From Rhodoglobus sp. (lineage in GTDB: Bacteria; Actinomycetota; Actinomycetes; Actinomycetales; Microbacteriaceae), in the NCBI GenBank assembly GCA_025463515.1, contig JAODAQ010000067.1, positions 1-64,000 of the forward strand: a stretch of 64,000 nucleotides of DNA, written 5' to 3'. Of this stretch, positions 49,613 through 57,209 are shown piece by piece. The notes below the pieces were generated by a model. It was not told where the DNA came from, made no database searches, and was given only the letters and a program-made list of their open reading frames with translations. The position numbers and the translations under genes are program-made. How positions within the stretch are numbered: the stretch's first letter is position 1; each line of letters begins with the position of its first letter.

Positions 49613-49628
49613 TACTCCCGTGGGTGTG
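49613..49628. promoter_or_regulatory. Candidate response-regulator site before the SHOCT gene
   Basis: TACTCC-CGTG-GGTGTG. The left arm is identical to, and the right arm matches 4 of 6 bases of, the palindrome at 51584-51599. Confidence 0.4.
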
Positions 49629-49636
49629 GGTTCGCG

Positions 49637-50302
49637 CTACTCCGTACGCCCGGCGCGGACCAGGCCGGTCTCGTAGGCGATCACGACGAGCTGCACGCGG
49701 TCGCGCGCGCCGAGCTTCGACATGATGCGCGACACATGGGTCTTCGCGGTGAGCGGGCTGAGGAACAGCGACTTGCCGATCTCGTCGTTCGTGAGGCCCT
49801 GGCCGACGAGGGCGAGCACCTCCCGCTCGCGCTCGGTGATGACGCCCAGCTGGGTGGTGTCGGGCGCCTCACGGAGCTGCCCGGAGATGCGCTCGAGCAG
49901 GCGCCTCGTGACGCCCGGGCTGAGCAGGGCGTCCCCGCCGGCCACGACGCGCACCGCGCGGATCAGCTCAACGGGCTCGGTGTCTTTCACCAGGAACCCG
50001 CTGGCGCCCGCGCGAATGGCTCTGCCGACGTACTCGTCGAGCTCGAACGTCGTCACGATGACGATATGGGTGTCTTTCAAGTCGGGCTTCTGCACGATCT
50101 GCTCGGTCGCCCAGAGGCCGTCGCCGTCGGGCATCCGGATGTCCATGAGCACGACGTCGGGCCGGGTCGCGGTGACCAGGGCGACCGCTTCGGCACCGGA
50201 TCCGGCCTCCCCCACGATCTCGATGTCGGGCTCCGCCTCGAGCAGGCTGCGGAACCCGCCGCGGATGAGCTGCTGGTCGTCGGCGATGGCTACGCGGATC
50301 AT
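49637..50302 (-). CDS. NarL/LuxR-type response regulator
   Basis: A 221-residue regulator. The receiver domain has acidic pocket DD8-9, phospho-acceptor Asp54 in VLMDIRMP and Lys in FLVKDTEP. The C-terminal LuxR HTH is EREVLALVGQGLTNDEIGKSLFLSPLTAKTHVSRIMSKL. ATG 50302 overlaps the end of the histidine kinase gene (ATGA). DNA targets may include the palindromes at 51584 and 49613. Confidence 0.93.
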   Translation of the reverse strand: MIRVAIADDQQLIRGGFRSLLEAEPDIEIVGEAGSGAEAVALVTATRPDVVLMDIRMPDGDGLWATEQIVQKPDLKDTHIVIVTTFELDEYVGRAIRAGASGFLVKDTEPVELIRAVRVVAGGDALLSPGVTRRLLERISGQLREAPDTTQLGVITEREREVLALVGQGLTNDEIGKSLFLSPLTAKTHVSRIMSKLGARDRVQLVVIAYETGLVRAGRTE

Positions 50303-51525
50303 TCGTGCTCCTTGACCGGGATTCGTGCGGTGATCTGCAGGCCGCCGAGCGGCGAGACGGCGGTCGCGAGGGTGCCGCCGAGCAGCTCGGCCCGCTCGCG
50401 CATCCCGAGGAGGCCGCGGCCGCCCGTCGACTCCTCGGTGAGGCCCTTGCCGTCGTCGTCAACCACGACCACGTAGTGGTGGGCGTCGGCAGAAACCGAG
50501 ACCGTGGCGTTGGTCGCCTTCGCGTGCCGTACGACGTTCGTGAGCGACTCCTGCACGATGCGGTACACGGCGAGCTGCACGGCCTTCGGCGCCTCGGCGA
50601 CCTCGTTGGCGAGCGTCACGTCCACCCCCTGCGAGGTGACGGATGCCACGAGCCCCGGCAGTCGCGACAGATCGGGCTCAGGCACTAGAGGAGCCGAGGG
50701 ATCCTGCCCGCCCTCCGCCCGCAGCACGCCGAGAACGGAGCGGACCTCGTCGAGCGCCGTCTTGCTCGTCTCCTTGATGCTCGCGAGGGCCTCGGCGGCC
50801 TTCTCGGGCTGCTTGTCCATGAGGTGGAGGCCCACGCCCGCCTGCACGTTGATCTGGCTGAGGGAGTGCGCGAGCACGTCGTGCAGCTCGCGGGCGATCC
50901 GCACGCGCTCGGCCTGCACCTCGCTCTGCTTGCGCTGCGCCACGACCGAGCGGATCTTCTCGAAGTGCTCGTTGCGATTGCGCAGGCCCTCGCCGATGCC
51001 GAAGGTGACCAGGATGCCGAGGGTCGTGACAGCGATCCGCGCGGGATGCCAGTCGATGCCGATGATCAGGCCGGCGCTCACGGTGCCCACCCACAGGGCG
51101 CCCACGGAGATCCACGCCCACGCGCGGGCGCCGTGCACGATCGACGACACGACAGCGAACGCGAGCGCCACGTACGGCGGCCCCTGCGTCGCATCGGAGA
51201 GGAAGAAGTCGACGCACGCTCCGGCTGCGACGAACGCGACGACCGGCCCGGGGAACCGGCGCCGGAACAGCAGCGCGACGGGGCCGACGACGGCCAGCGC
51301 GACACTCAGCCACGCGGTCGGCGCAGGGGCGTGCACGAGCCAGAACAGGCTCGCCGGCACCTGGATGATGAGGGAGAACACGAACGGGATCAGGAGGCGC
51401 GCGCGCCGTGACATCCGTTGCGAGTGCTGGCGGCGCAGCACCAGTTCCTCGGTGAGCTGGTCCCTCTGCCACTGGTGGTAGCCGCCCGCCCACCGGGGCG
51501 TGTGGGTGCGGCCGGGGTGTTGCAT
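50299..51525 (-). CDS. Sensor histidine kinase (HisKA_3 type)
   Basis: A 408-residue membrane kinase. Six hydrophobic segments span about 43-175, with no large extracellular loop, so it may sense the membrane itself. The HisKA_3 phospho-acceptor His215 lies in ARELHDVLAHSLSQ, and the ATPase domain has VVDDDGKGL and GRGLLGMRERAELLGG. It is coupled to its response regulator. A perfect palindrome 59-74 bp upstream suggests autoregulation. Confidence 0.92.
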   Translation of the reverse strand: MQHPGRTHTPRWAGGYHQWQRDQLTEELVLRRQHSQRMSRRARLLIPFVFSLIIQVPASLFWLVHAPAPTAWLSVALAVVGPVALLFRRRFPGPVVAFVAAGACVDFFLSDATQGPPYVALAFAVVSSIVHGARAWAWISVGALWVGTVSAGLIIGIDWHPARIAVTTLGILVTFGIGEGLRNRNEHFEKIRSVVAQRKQSEVQAERVRIARELHDVLAHSLSQINVQAGVGLHLMDKQPEKAAEALASIKETSKTALDEVRSVLGVLRAEGGQDPSAPLVPEPDLSRLPGLVASVTSQGVDVTLANEVAEAPKAVQLAVYRIVQESLTNVVRHAKATNATVSVSADAHHYVVVVDDDGKGLTEESTGGRGLLGMRERAELLGGTLATAVSPLGGLQITARIPVKEHE

Positions 51526-51583
51526 GAGTCGATCGTAGTTGCGGGGGTGTGCGCGGGGCGTCGGCTCGGCGGTGTGACGCGGC

Positions 51584-51599
51584 TACTCCTGTGGGAGTA
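51584..51599. promoter_or_regulatory. Perfect palindrome upstream of the histidine kinase
   Basis: TACTCC-TGTG-GGAGTA has 6-bp arms and 4-bp spacing. It lies in the 82-bp gap between the YtrA-type gene and the kinase. Recognition by the adjacent NarL-type regulator is inferred. Confidence 0.5.
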
Positions 51600-51607
51600 C
51601 GACCGGG

Positions 51608-51934
51608 CTAGTCCTTCCAGACCTGGCGCAGCGCCGCGACCACCTCGTCCTCAGTGGCGGACTCGCGCTTGGCGATCGCGGCCAGCTCGCGGATGCGCGC
51701 CACCACGCTCGCCGGGAGCACCGCCGGCGTAGCCGAGACGCGGGTACCCGCACCGGCGCGGGTCGTCACGAGGCCCTCGGCCTCGAGCAGCTTGTACGCC
51801 TTCGCCGCGGTCCCGATCGCGACGCCGAGGTCGTTGGCCACCTGGCGCACGGATGCCAGTCGCTCGCCGCTGCCGAGACGGCCGGAGAGGATCATCCCCC
51901 GGTACTGCTCGTAGATGTCGGCAGCCTCGGTCAT
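51608..51934 (-). CDS. GntR-family regulator, YtrA subgroup
   Basis: A 108-residue short GntR protein: winged helix (YEQYRGMILSGRLGSGERLASVRQVANDLGV, GTAAKAYKLLEAEGLV) plus a two-helix C-terminal dimerisation part and no ligand domain. This is the YtrA type, which usually represses its own membrane-protein operon. Its ATG overlaps the stop of the upstream membrane gene (ATGA), and a perfect palindrome stands before that gene. Confidence 0.9.
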   Translation of the reverse strand: MTEAADIYEQYRGMILSGRLGSGERLASVRQVANDLGVAIGTAAKAYKLLEAEGLVTTRAGAGTRVSATPAVLPASVVARIRELAAIAKRESATEDEVVAALRQVWKD

Positions 51935-52842
51935 GACGCGGCCCGCTTCCGGCCGCTGAAGATGCCGAGAAGGAGGATGAGCACTCCCGCGAGCTCGAGG
52001 ACCTCGCCGACGATCTCGATCGGGAAGGCGAAGGACGAGTAGCCCAACGACCACCTGAAGTCGCCGACACCCGGGATGCCGATGCCCGTCTGGCCCATGC
52101 CCGCACCGCCGATCTGCGTGAGCGCGCCGCCGAGCGGCAGGAGGACTGCCGCGATGTAGAGGCGCAGGAGGGCGCTGGCAACCTGCTCGCGCTCGAGGGT
52201 CTCCTGCGCAACGGTATCCGGCCGGCGGAACGCGGGCAGTGCGCTCGCGCGCAGGGCGAGCCAGACCAGGAGCGAGAGCACGGCGATGCCCACCATCACC
52301 GGGACGGAATAGGCCCAGCCGTAGAAGGTGGCGGTGCCCCCGCGCTCCCCCTCGGGCCCCGGGAACTCGATCAGGATGTGGAGCCCGGCGTCATTCGTCA
52401 CCGAAGCGAGACCGGCTGCGACAGAGACGGCGATCAGGACGCCCGCGCTGACGATCGCGACCACGAGTTCGCGCCTGTTCGTGAACGTGGTCCATCCCCG
52501 CGGGGCGATCGGGACGACGGGCACCTCCGACTTGGCCGTGCGCCGGTTCAGCGCGACCAGGACGACGACCGCCGTGATGACCGCTCCGACGATCGGGAAG
52601 GGATACTGCCACCACGCGTACCCGAATGGGACAGTCGACGGAACGTGAAGCCAGGGCAGGAAGCGCTCCGCGAGGTACAGCAGGGGCAGGCCGAACACCG
52701 CCAGGAACGGCACGAGCACGGCGAGCGAGCCGAACAGCGAGATGCGGCGGGCGAGCGCCGACTGCTCGGCTCCCCTCCCGCGCCGGGCGATGAACCAGAT
52801 CGCGAACGCGACCATGATCAGGACTATCAGCGGATATAGCAT
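51931..52842 (-). CDS. Polytopic membrane protein paired with the YtrA-type regulator
   Basis: A 303-residue protein with seven or eight hydrophobic segments, beginning MLYPLIVLIMVAFAIWFIARR and ending in a basic tail (SGRKRAAS). I recognise no transport family. The pairing with a YtrA regulator, coupled by ATGA, is typical of envelope-stress or export modules, but here no ABC ATPase accompanies it. Confidence 0.78.
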   Translation of the reverse strand: MLYPLIVLIMVAFAIWFIARRGRGAEQSALARRISLFGSLAVLVPFLAVFGLPLLYLAERFLPWLHVPSTVPFGYAWWQYPFPIVGAVITAVVVLVALNRRTAKSEVPVVPIAPRGWTTFTNRRELVVAIVSAGVLIAVSVAAGLASVTNDAGLHILIEFPGPEGERGGTATFYGWAYSVPVMVGIAVLSLLVWLALRASALPAFRRPDTVAQETLEREQVASALLRLYIAAVLLPLGGALTQIGGAGMGQTGIGIPGVGDFRWSLGYSSFAFPIEIVGEVLELAGVLILLLGIFSGRKRAAS

Positions 52843-52858
52843 GCGGCTCCCCGTCAGT

Positions 52859-52880
52859 TTGTATCACTTGCTTGATACAA
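52859..52880. promoter_or_regulatory. Probable YtrA-type operator
   Basis: TTGTATCA (52859-52866) and TGATACAA (52873-52880) form a perfect 8-bp inverted repeat with a 6-bp spacer, 17 bp upstream of the membrane-protein start. Sequence and spacing fit YtrA-subgroup operators. Confidence 0.65.
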
Positions 52881-53022
52881 TACGGGAACGGGGATGCGCG
52901 GCGCAACGGCCTCGGACCGGAGGGGCACGGCACGAGACCTCGTCGAGAGGGGAGTTTCTGCGAGCGTCGCGGGCGATCGCGTCAGAACTGGCGCGGCGGG
53001 CGGGCGCGGGAGGCGAGCCGAT

Positions 53023-53059
53023 GGTTTCGATACGCGCGCCAGAGCGCGCTACTCAACCC
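53023..53059 (+). repeat. Interspersed intergenic repeat, copy 5
   Basis: GGTTTCGATACGCGCG then CCAGA then GCGCGCTACTCAACCC. The inner arms form an 8-bp-class hairpin. It lies in the gene-free stretch left of the tRNA-Asn island. Confidence 0.8.
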
Positions 53060-53073
53060 GCCGGGGACGCAAA

Positions 53074-53103
53074 TAGGCCCAGACCGTGGAGGGTCTGGGC
53101 CTA
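53074..53103 (-). terminator. Hairpin, ancestral tRNA-Asn terminator
   Basis: A perfect 12-bp stem, TAGGCCCAGACC and complement, around GTGGAG. It follows the displaced tRNA-Asn 3' fragment on the minus strand, so before the island inserted it would have ended the tRNA-Asn transcript. Confidence 0.65.
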
Positions 53104-53127
53104 ACTGGTCAGAAAGTGAATTCTGTG

Positions 53128-53165
53128 CTCCCCGACTTGGACTCGAACCAAGAACCTACGCATTA
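53128..53165 (-). pseudogene. 3' fragment of tRNA-Asn (attachment-site copy)
   Basis: Identical to the 3' half of the intact tRNA-Asn at 57210-57282, from the anticodon loop to the discriminator base. It lacks the D arm and the 5' acceptor strand and cannot fold as a tRNA. Confidence 0.85.
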
Positions 53166-53315
53166 CCTGTTCGGGGACACGACCGCTAACGTCGAAAAAC
53201 GAAAAGCAGGTCAGGGCCAGTATGGCATAACGACCGGTATCGTCAGACATCGTCCATTCACGACCAATCTGCGGAGTATATGCGGAGTGGTAGCGCCCGA
53301 AGTCAGGAAGTAGCA

Positions 53316-54155
53316 GTGCTAGGTATCCGTGCAGCAGTGGCGTCAGACCATGTAATCGATCAGCTCCGCGAGTCGCTGTCGCGCCTGGACACAGCAACCA
53401 ATGCTGACTCCGTGGCGCGAGCGCTCGCTGCCTATCTGACGTGGGTGAATGACTGCTGCCGAACCCTCGGCCCGATCCTGTCCAGCGAGGAGCTGGATCG
53501 CTTGGTTCTGACGCGACGGTACTGGGCGCTTCTCGGGGTCGTTTCGATCGAGGTGTCGAAGATTCTTTGGGACGTGATCCGTATAGAGATCGCCGAGCGA
53601 CGTGAAGCGTTCGGAATCGCAATCGACGAGCTGCGCGGCATGCAATCGCCCCATTCAGCGCGGGCCAGCGTGATACCGGACACGAATGTTTGGATGCGTC
53701 ATCACGATTCGCTCGGAAGTCTGCCTTGGGAGGATCACTTAGACCTCAGAGGTGGCGTAGACCTCGTGATCTGGATTCCTTCGGTTGTACTGGAGGAGCT
53801 GGATTCGTTGAAGCGTGACCGGGGTGAAATGTTTATCGACGGTAAACGAGTTCCCCGCCGCACTCTCGCGCGCAACGCATTGAGGACGATCACGGGCTGG
53901 TTCGGTTCGAACCCCGAGTGGCCCCACGCGTTTCAGTCGACGGAGTCTCGCCCGCGCAACGTGCAGGTACGAGTGCTGACCGAGGGTCGCGACCACGTCC
54001 GACTGCGAACAGCGGACGCCGAACTGATCGACGTTGCTCAGAGCATGAGTCCTTTCTTCGTTAAGACGTTCATGATGACGTACGACGTGTCCCTTGCGTT
54101 TCGCGCACGGGCCATCGGGCAGAAGGCCGTGCTCCTCGACGAGCCCAGCGATTGA
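53316..54155 (+). CDS. PIN-like nuclease-domain protein
   Basis: About 279 residues from GTG 53316, which has AGGAAG five bases ahead; ATG 53280 is an alternative without a good ribosome site. Residues 1-115 are helical and of unknown type. Residues 118-275 read as a PIN domain: Asp122 in IPDTNVW, Glu160 in VVLEELDSLK, acidic residues in DAELIDVAQ, and Asp257 in TYDVSLAFRARAIG. These are the metal-binding positions of PIN ribonucleases. No small antitoxin precedes it. In an island next to a HEPN-like protein, an RNA-targeting defence role is plausible but unproven. Confidence 0.72.
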   Translation: MLGIRAAVASDHVIDQLRESLSRLDTATNADSVARALAAYLTWVNDCCRTLGPILSSEELDRLVLTRRYWALLGVVSIEVSKILWDVIRIEIAERREAFGIAIDELRGMQSPHSARASVIPDTNVWMRHHDSLGSLPWEDHLDLRGGVDLVIWIPSVVLEELDSLKRDRGEMFIDGKRVPRRTLARNALRTITGWFGSNPEWPHAFQSTESRPRNVQVRVLTEGRDHVRLRTADAELIDVAQSMSPFFVKTFMMTYDVSLAFRARAIGQKAVLLDEPSD

Positions 54156-54274
54156 CGATACAAACTGCGGTACAACGACTTCGTTACCCGTACGCCCTGT
54201 CAGCCGCTATACGCGGAGCGGGGGCTCGTATGGACGGGGAGGGTTGGGGGGTCAACGCCGCGCTGCGATGGCTA

Positions 54275-55576
54275 CTAGAGCTTCGCGTTCGGTGTGGCTC
54301 CATATTCGTCGGGCCAGTAATGGATTGAGCGCCACGCTCCCCCGTCTTCAAACTCTGGTACGGAATGTCGAGCATCGTCCTCTCGATACCATCGCGTCTC
54401 ATTCAAGAACTGTCTACCGTCGACAGTGAGAGTGGCAGTGATGACCGCTACCGATGAGGTGAGCATATCCACACGCTCAATCCGAAACTCATCCAGATTG
54501 ACTCCCTCGAATCGGCGTCGGACGTCGCCTGTGAACTTGGCCATTTCACTTTTCTTCGGTGCCTCGCGAAGGAACGAGGCCAGTTGTCCGTAGTTTCTTG
54601 ATTTCCACGAGTGAAACAATTTGTGGGCGGCAATCACGGCGGGTTCGCTGGAAAAATCCGCTGAGCCGAACGCTACCGAGCGATGCTCCCAGTCTCTGAG
54701 ACGGGAGGTTCGCCGAGCGGTCGCCGCGAGCTTCACCACCGACTCTGCTATCGACGGGGTCGGAGGCGGCGGCGGTTGACTGGCCGCGTCAAGCGAGCGA
54801 GCCCAGTCCTTCACCGCCATGAGTCGATTCCACGCTTTCGAGGCAACGACGGCATTGTTGAAATTCGGGAGCGTTCCGTGAACGATGCCATTGCGGTGGA
54901 GCGTGGTGATTTCGTCCGTTGACGTGGCTTTGAATGTCTTCGTGAAGGAGCGGTGAGCTGCCTTCAGCCCCAGGTGATGCCCGACAACGCTGTTCCACGG
55001 GTTGATCTCGTCGGCGTCTCGGGAGGAAAGTCCGCGTCGCGCCCTTTCGATCTCATTTACAAACCCGTCCATGACTGCCAGGAGGGTAAGCGTCGTAGCG
55101 TAATAGCGCCCCGCCAAGTGGTCCTCGCGGGCGAGGCGAACCAAATGCATCCGCTCAGGCATGTTCGGCTCAACGCCCAGTTGACGTATCAAGCGGTCGA
55201 GCTGTTGAGGGTCGCCGTAGAAGTCGATCAGCGTCGCTTCGAGGGCGTCAGGGTCTTTGGCATCGATCGGCCCACGCATGAGTTCTACATTGAGCTGATC
55301 GTGGTAGACCCAATCTCGTCCTTCAAGCAACGTGTAAAACCCGTCAACGCTGTCTGTTAGGGATCGAAGTGACCTCTCCAGTTCGCGAGCTTGAGGTCGC
55401 ATCTTCGGTTGCACAAAAGCAATGACCCTGATCGCTCTCAGTTTCTCCTCGAGTTCCGCGAACAGGGGTAGGTCACGCGCGCTTGGGTAGCCGTCATCTG
55501 GGGCAGGGTCGTCGTCACCCCTGCCCGGTCGGCGCGAGTTGGTCACGATGGGGACTCTAGCTGTCGCATCCGTCAT
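54275..55576 (-). CDS. Protein with HEPN-like R-x4-H motif and C-terminal NTF2-like region
   Basis: A 433-residue protein. Residues about 35-255 are helical and end in TTLHRNGIVHGTL, an R-x4-H motif (Arg228, Asn229, His233) like that of HEPN ribonucleases. A Pro-rich linker (PPPPPTP, about 270) leads to a helix pair and a strand-rich region (about 345-430) resembling an NTF2-like domain. Start is ATG 55576; a GTG 30 bases later is possible. The region of its start overlaps the divergent gene's frame. It is convergent with the PIN gene (119-bp gap). I assign no function beyond possible RNase. Confidence 0.62.
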   Translation of the reverse strand: MTDATARVPIVTNSRRPGRGDDDPAPDDGYPSARDLPLFAELEEKLRAIRVIAFVQPKMRPQARELERSLRSLTDSVDGFYTLLEGRDWVYHDQLNVELMRGPIDAKDPDALEATLIDFYGDPQQLDRLIRQLGVEPNMPERMHLVRLAREDHLAGRYYATTLTLLAVMDGFVNEIERARRGLSSRDADEINPWNSVVGHHLGLKAAHRSFTKTFKATSTDEITTLHRNGIVHGTLPNFNNAVVASKAWNRLMAVKDWARSLDAASQPPPPPTPSIAESVVKLAATARRTSRLRDWEHRSVAFGSADFSSEPAVIAAHKLFHSWKSRNYGQLASFLREAPKKSEMAKFTGDVRRRFEGVNLDEFRIERVDMLTSSVAVITATLTVDGRQFLNETRWYREDDARHSVPEFEDGGAWRSIHYWPDEYGATPNAKL

Positions 55577-56483
55577 AGGCGCTAGTCCGCACTATGTGGC
55601 GGACGTTCACATTCACTGCCATCCTTTCGGGGTGGCTCAACTGACGGACGACGATCGACTTGTTCAACACATTTTCGCGCTAGAGAGGTGGGCGCGTCAT
55701 ATCCAACGAACGCGCTCAGTGGTGCGGGAATCCTCAGACGCAGAGGCCGATATCACGTTGGCGGGTGGTGGCTGGATGGTGCCCGCTGGAATTATTGAAG
55801 GACTGATCAATTCCGCCGTCGACCACATGCTGGCCTGGCACGACAAGTGCATCACGCAAGACGATCCGCCCGAAGTAAGGCTCTCCGCGTACGCCGACTA
55901 CACGCTCCTTCGCCCCGCGATCGAAAGTCTCGCCAATGTGGTTTGGATGGTCAGTCCGGACGAGTCCCGCGAGAGAGTTCTTCGAAGCCTGAAGTTCACG
56001 AATATTGAGCTTCAGCATGGCAAGAAACTCGTCGCTGCACTGGCCGCCGCCGGAACCCCCGATGTTGAGATGGGGATGTTGTTCGAACGAGCTGAGCCAC
56101 GACTTATAGCCGCAGCGACGGCGGCCGGCCTAGACCCCGACGCAGTCTTGAGCGCCCGACGAATCGTTGATGAGACGAAGATCTTGCGCACCATCGGGGC
56201 TCTTGTGGGCGGGCCTACCTATGAAACCCTTAAGCACTGGGCTCGCGCATCCGCACACGCGCACAGCCAGGTACTCACAACGTTGTTGCTTGCTACCCGC
56301 GAGACGCGATCGGATGATCACGGGGAGTACTTGTATGCAGAGGTCGACACCGCGCTGTTGGCAGACACCTGCGCTCTTCTCCTGCAACTCATGAATGTAG
56401 CGGTCGATTTCCTCAATCGACGCGGCTATGAGCGGGTGGGTACTACACAGCCGAACTCGGCGGAACGCCCTGGTAACGCATAG
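55548..56483 (+). CDS. Helical hypothetical protein of the island
   Basis: About 312 residues from ATG 55548; the frame opens at TTG 55539, and GTG 55596 or 55632 are also possible, since the upstream starts overlap the divergent gene. It is mostly helical, with DYTLLRPAIESLANVVWMVSP and LKHWARASAHAHSQVL. The last segment recalls the S-x2-x-H type helices of HEPN-like and AbiV-like proteins, but this is weak. No other domain recognised. Codon use is less GC-biased than the chromosome outside. Confidence 0.55.
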   Translation: MGTLAVASVIGASPHYVADVHIHCHPFGVAQLTDDDRLVQHIFALERWARHIQRTRSVVRESSDAEADITLAGGGWMVPAGIIEGLINSAVDHMLAWHDKCITQDDPPEVRLSAYADYTLLRPAIESLANVVWMVSPDESRERVLRSLKFTNIELQHGKKLVAALAAAGTPDVEMGMLFERAEPRLIAAATAAGLDPDAVLSARRIVDETKILRTIGALVGGPTYETLKHWARASAHAHSQVLTTLLLATRETRSDDHGEYLYAEVDTALLADTCALLLQLMNVAVDFLNRRGYERVGTTQPNSAERPGNA

Positions 56484-56517
56484 ATAGCGCGCGTCCACGG
56501 CGCTCGCCTAACGATGT

Positions 56518-56934
56518 CTACCCGCCCCGCAGGAACGAACAAGAACCCGTCGAGGTACAACGACGGCGTGCATATCCATCCAGCTCCCCGAGGCCGGTGT
56601 TTAGGCGCGCGCGGCGTCCCAAAGCATCCAGTTCGGCATCGCTCGGTGCGAGCCGTCCCGACGCCACGGCCTTGTCGAGTCGGTAGGTGTAGAGCCCTTC
56701 GGTCTCGCTGAGAAGTCCGTCGGGATTGCGGAACACTCGGGCGAGCATGTCCGCCTCTATTGAGATGACTTGCGCGCGATAGTCGGGATCGGTGGCTCGC
56801 TCGATCAGGTCGGGGACGAGTGCGATCAAGAGGGCTTCGGCGCGTTCCAATAGTGACGGCGCGTAGTGCGCCTCATTGGCGGTGAGCGGGCGCAAGAGTG
56901 AGATGGGTAGGTCGGCGAGGGTTGCGAAAGTCAA
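56518..56934 (-). CDS. Phage Gp19/Gp15-like head-tail connector, remnant
   Basis: About 138 residues from TTG 56934, with GGAG six bases ahead. The pattern FATLADLPISLLRPLTANEAHYAPSLLERAEALLIALVPDL, then MLARVFRNPDGLLSETEGLYTYRL and LAPSDAELDALGRRA, is that of actinophage head-tail connector proteins of the Gp19/Gp15/Gp42 family. It follows the last codons of a capsid gene, the usual phage order. All other structural genes are missing, so it is a relic. Confidence 0.7.
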   Translation of the reverse strand: MTFATLADLPISLLRPLTANEAHYAPSLLERAEALLIALVPDLIERATDPDYRAQVISIEADMLARVFRNPDGLLSETEGLYTYRLDKAVASGRLAPSDAELDALGRRARLNTGLGELDGYARRRCTSTGSCSFLRGG

Positions 56935-56952
56935 GGGCGTCTCCGTGGGTGC

Positions 56953-56982
56953 GCCGGGGCTCAGCGCGAGCTGAACCCCGGC
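56953..56982 (-). terminator. Hairpin between capsid remnant and connector gene
   Basis: GCCGGGG (56953-56959) plus TCAGC pair with GCTGA plus CCCCGGC (56976-56982) around GCGA, with one mismatch. Strong hairpins of this kind commonly follow phage major capsid genes. Confidence 0.5.
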
Positions 56983-56995
56983 GACGGGTGAGGTT

Positions 56996-57055
56996 TTAGC
57001 TGACAGTGATCTTCTGGATTGCGGCGGGGCGGGTGAAGGCGAACCCGGCGCGCAG
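56996..57055 (-). pseudogene. C-terminal remnant of a phage major capsid protein
   Basis: The last 19 codons, ending RAGFAFTRPAAIQKITVS and stop, match the C-terminus usual in HK97-type capsid proteins (R-P-x-A-I-x-K-[IL]-T). Upstream similarity ends at once, within 20 bp. The rest of the gene was deleted when the prophage decayed. Confidence 0.5.
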
Positions 57056-57173
57056 TGGCGCGGGGCGGCGGCTCGGGGAAGGTCGCTGACGTGCTCTCGG
57101 AGGTGCTGTCCGTCGAGTAAGTGCGGGACCAATCTGCGGAGTAAGTGCGGGAATTGGTACCAAAAACAAAACA

Positions 57174-57199
57174 GGCCAGAGGGTAAATACCCTCTGGCC
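57174..57199 (-). terminator. Terminator of tRNA-Asn, island copy
   Basis: A perfect 12-bp stem, GGCCAGAGGGTA and complement, with loop AA, 11 bp beyond the tRNA-Asn 3' end. It was brought in by the island and replaces the ancestral one at 53074. Confidence 0.75.
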
Positions 57200-57209
57200 T
57201 GGACTTGTG

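Noticed and set aside
53086-53313. 75-codon ORF reading DLDSNQEPTHYL
   Set aside because: This is a translation of the tRNA-Asn fragment and flanking island end. Such peptides are common annotation artefacts at attachment sites.
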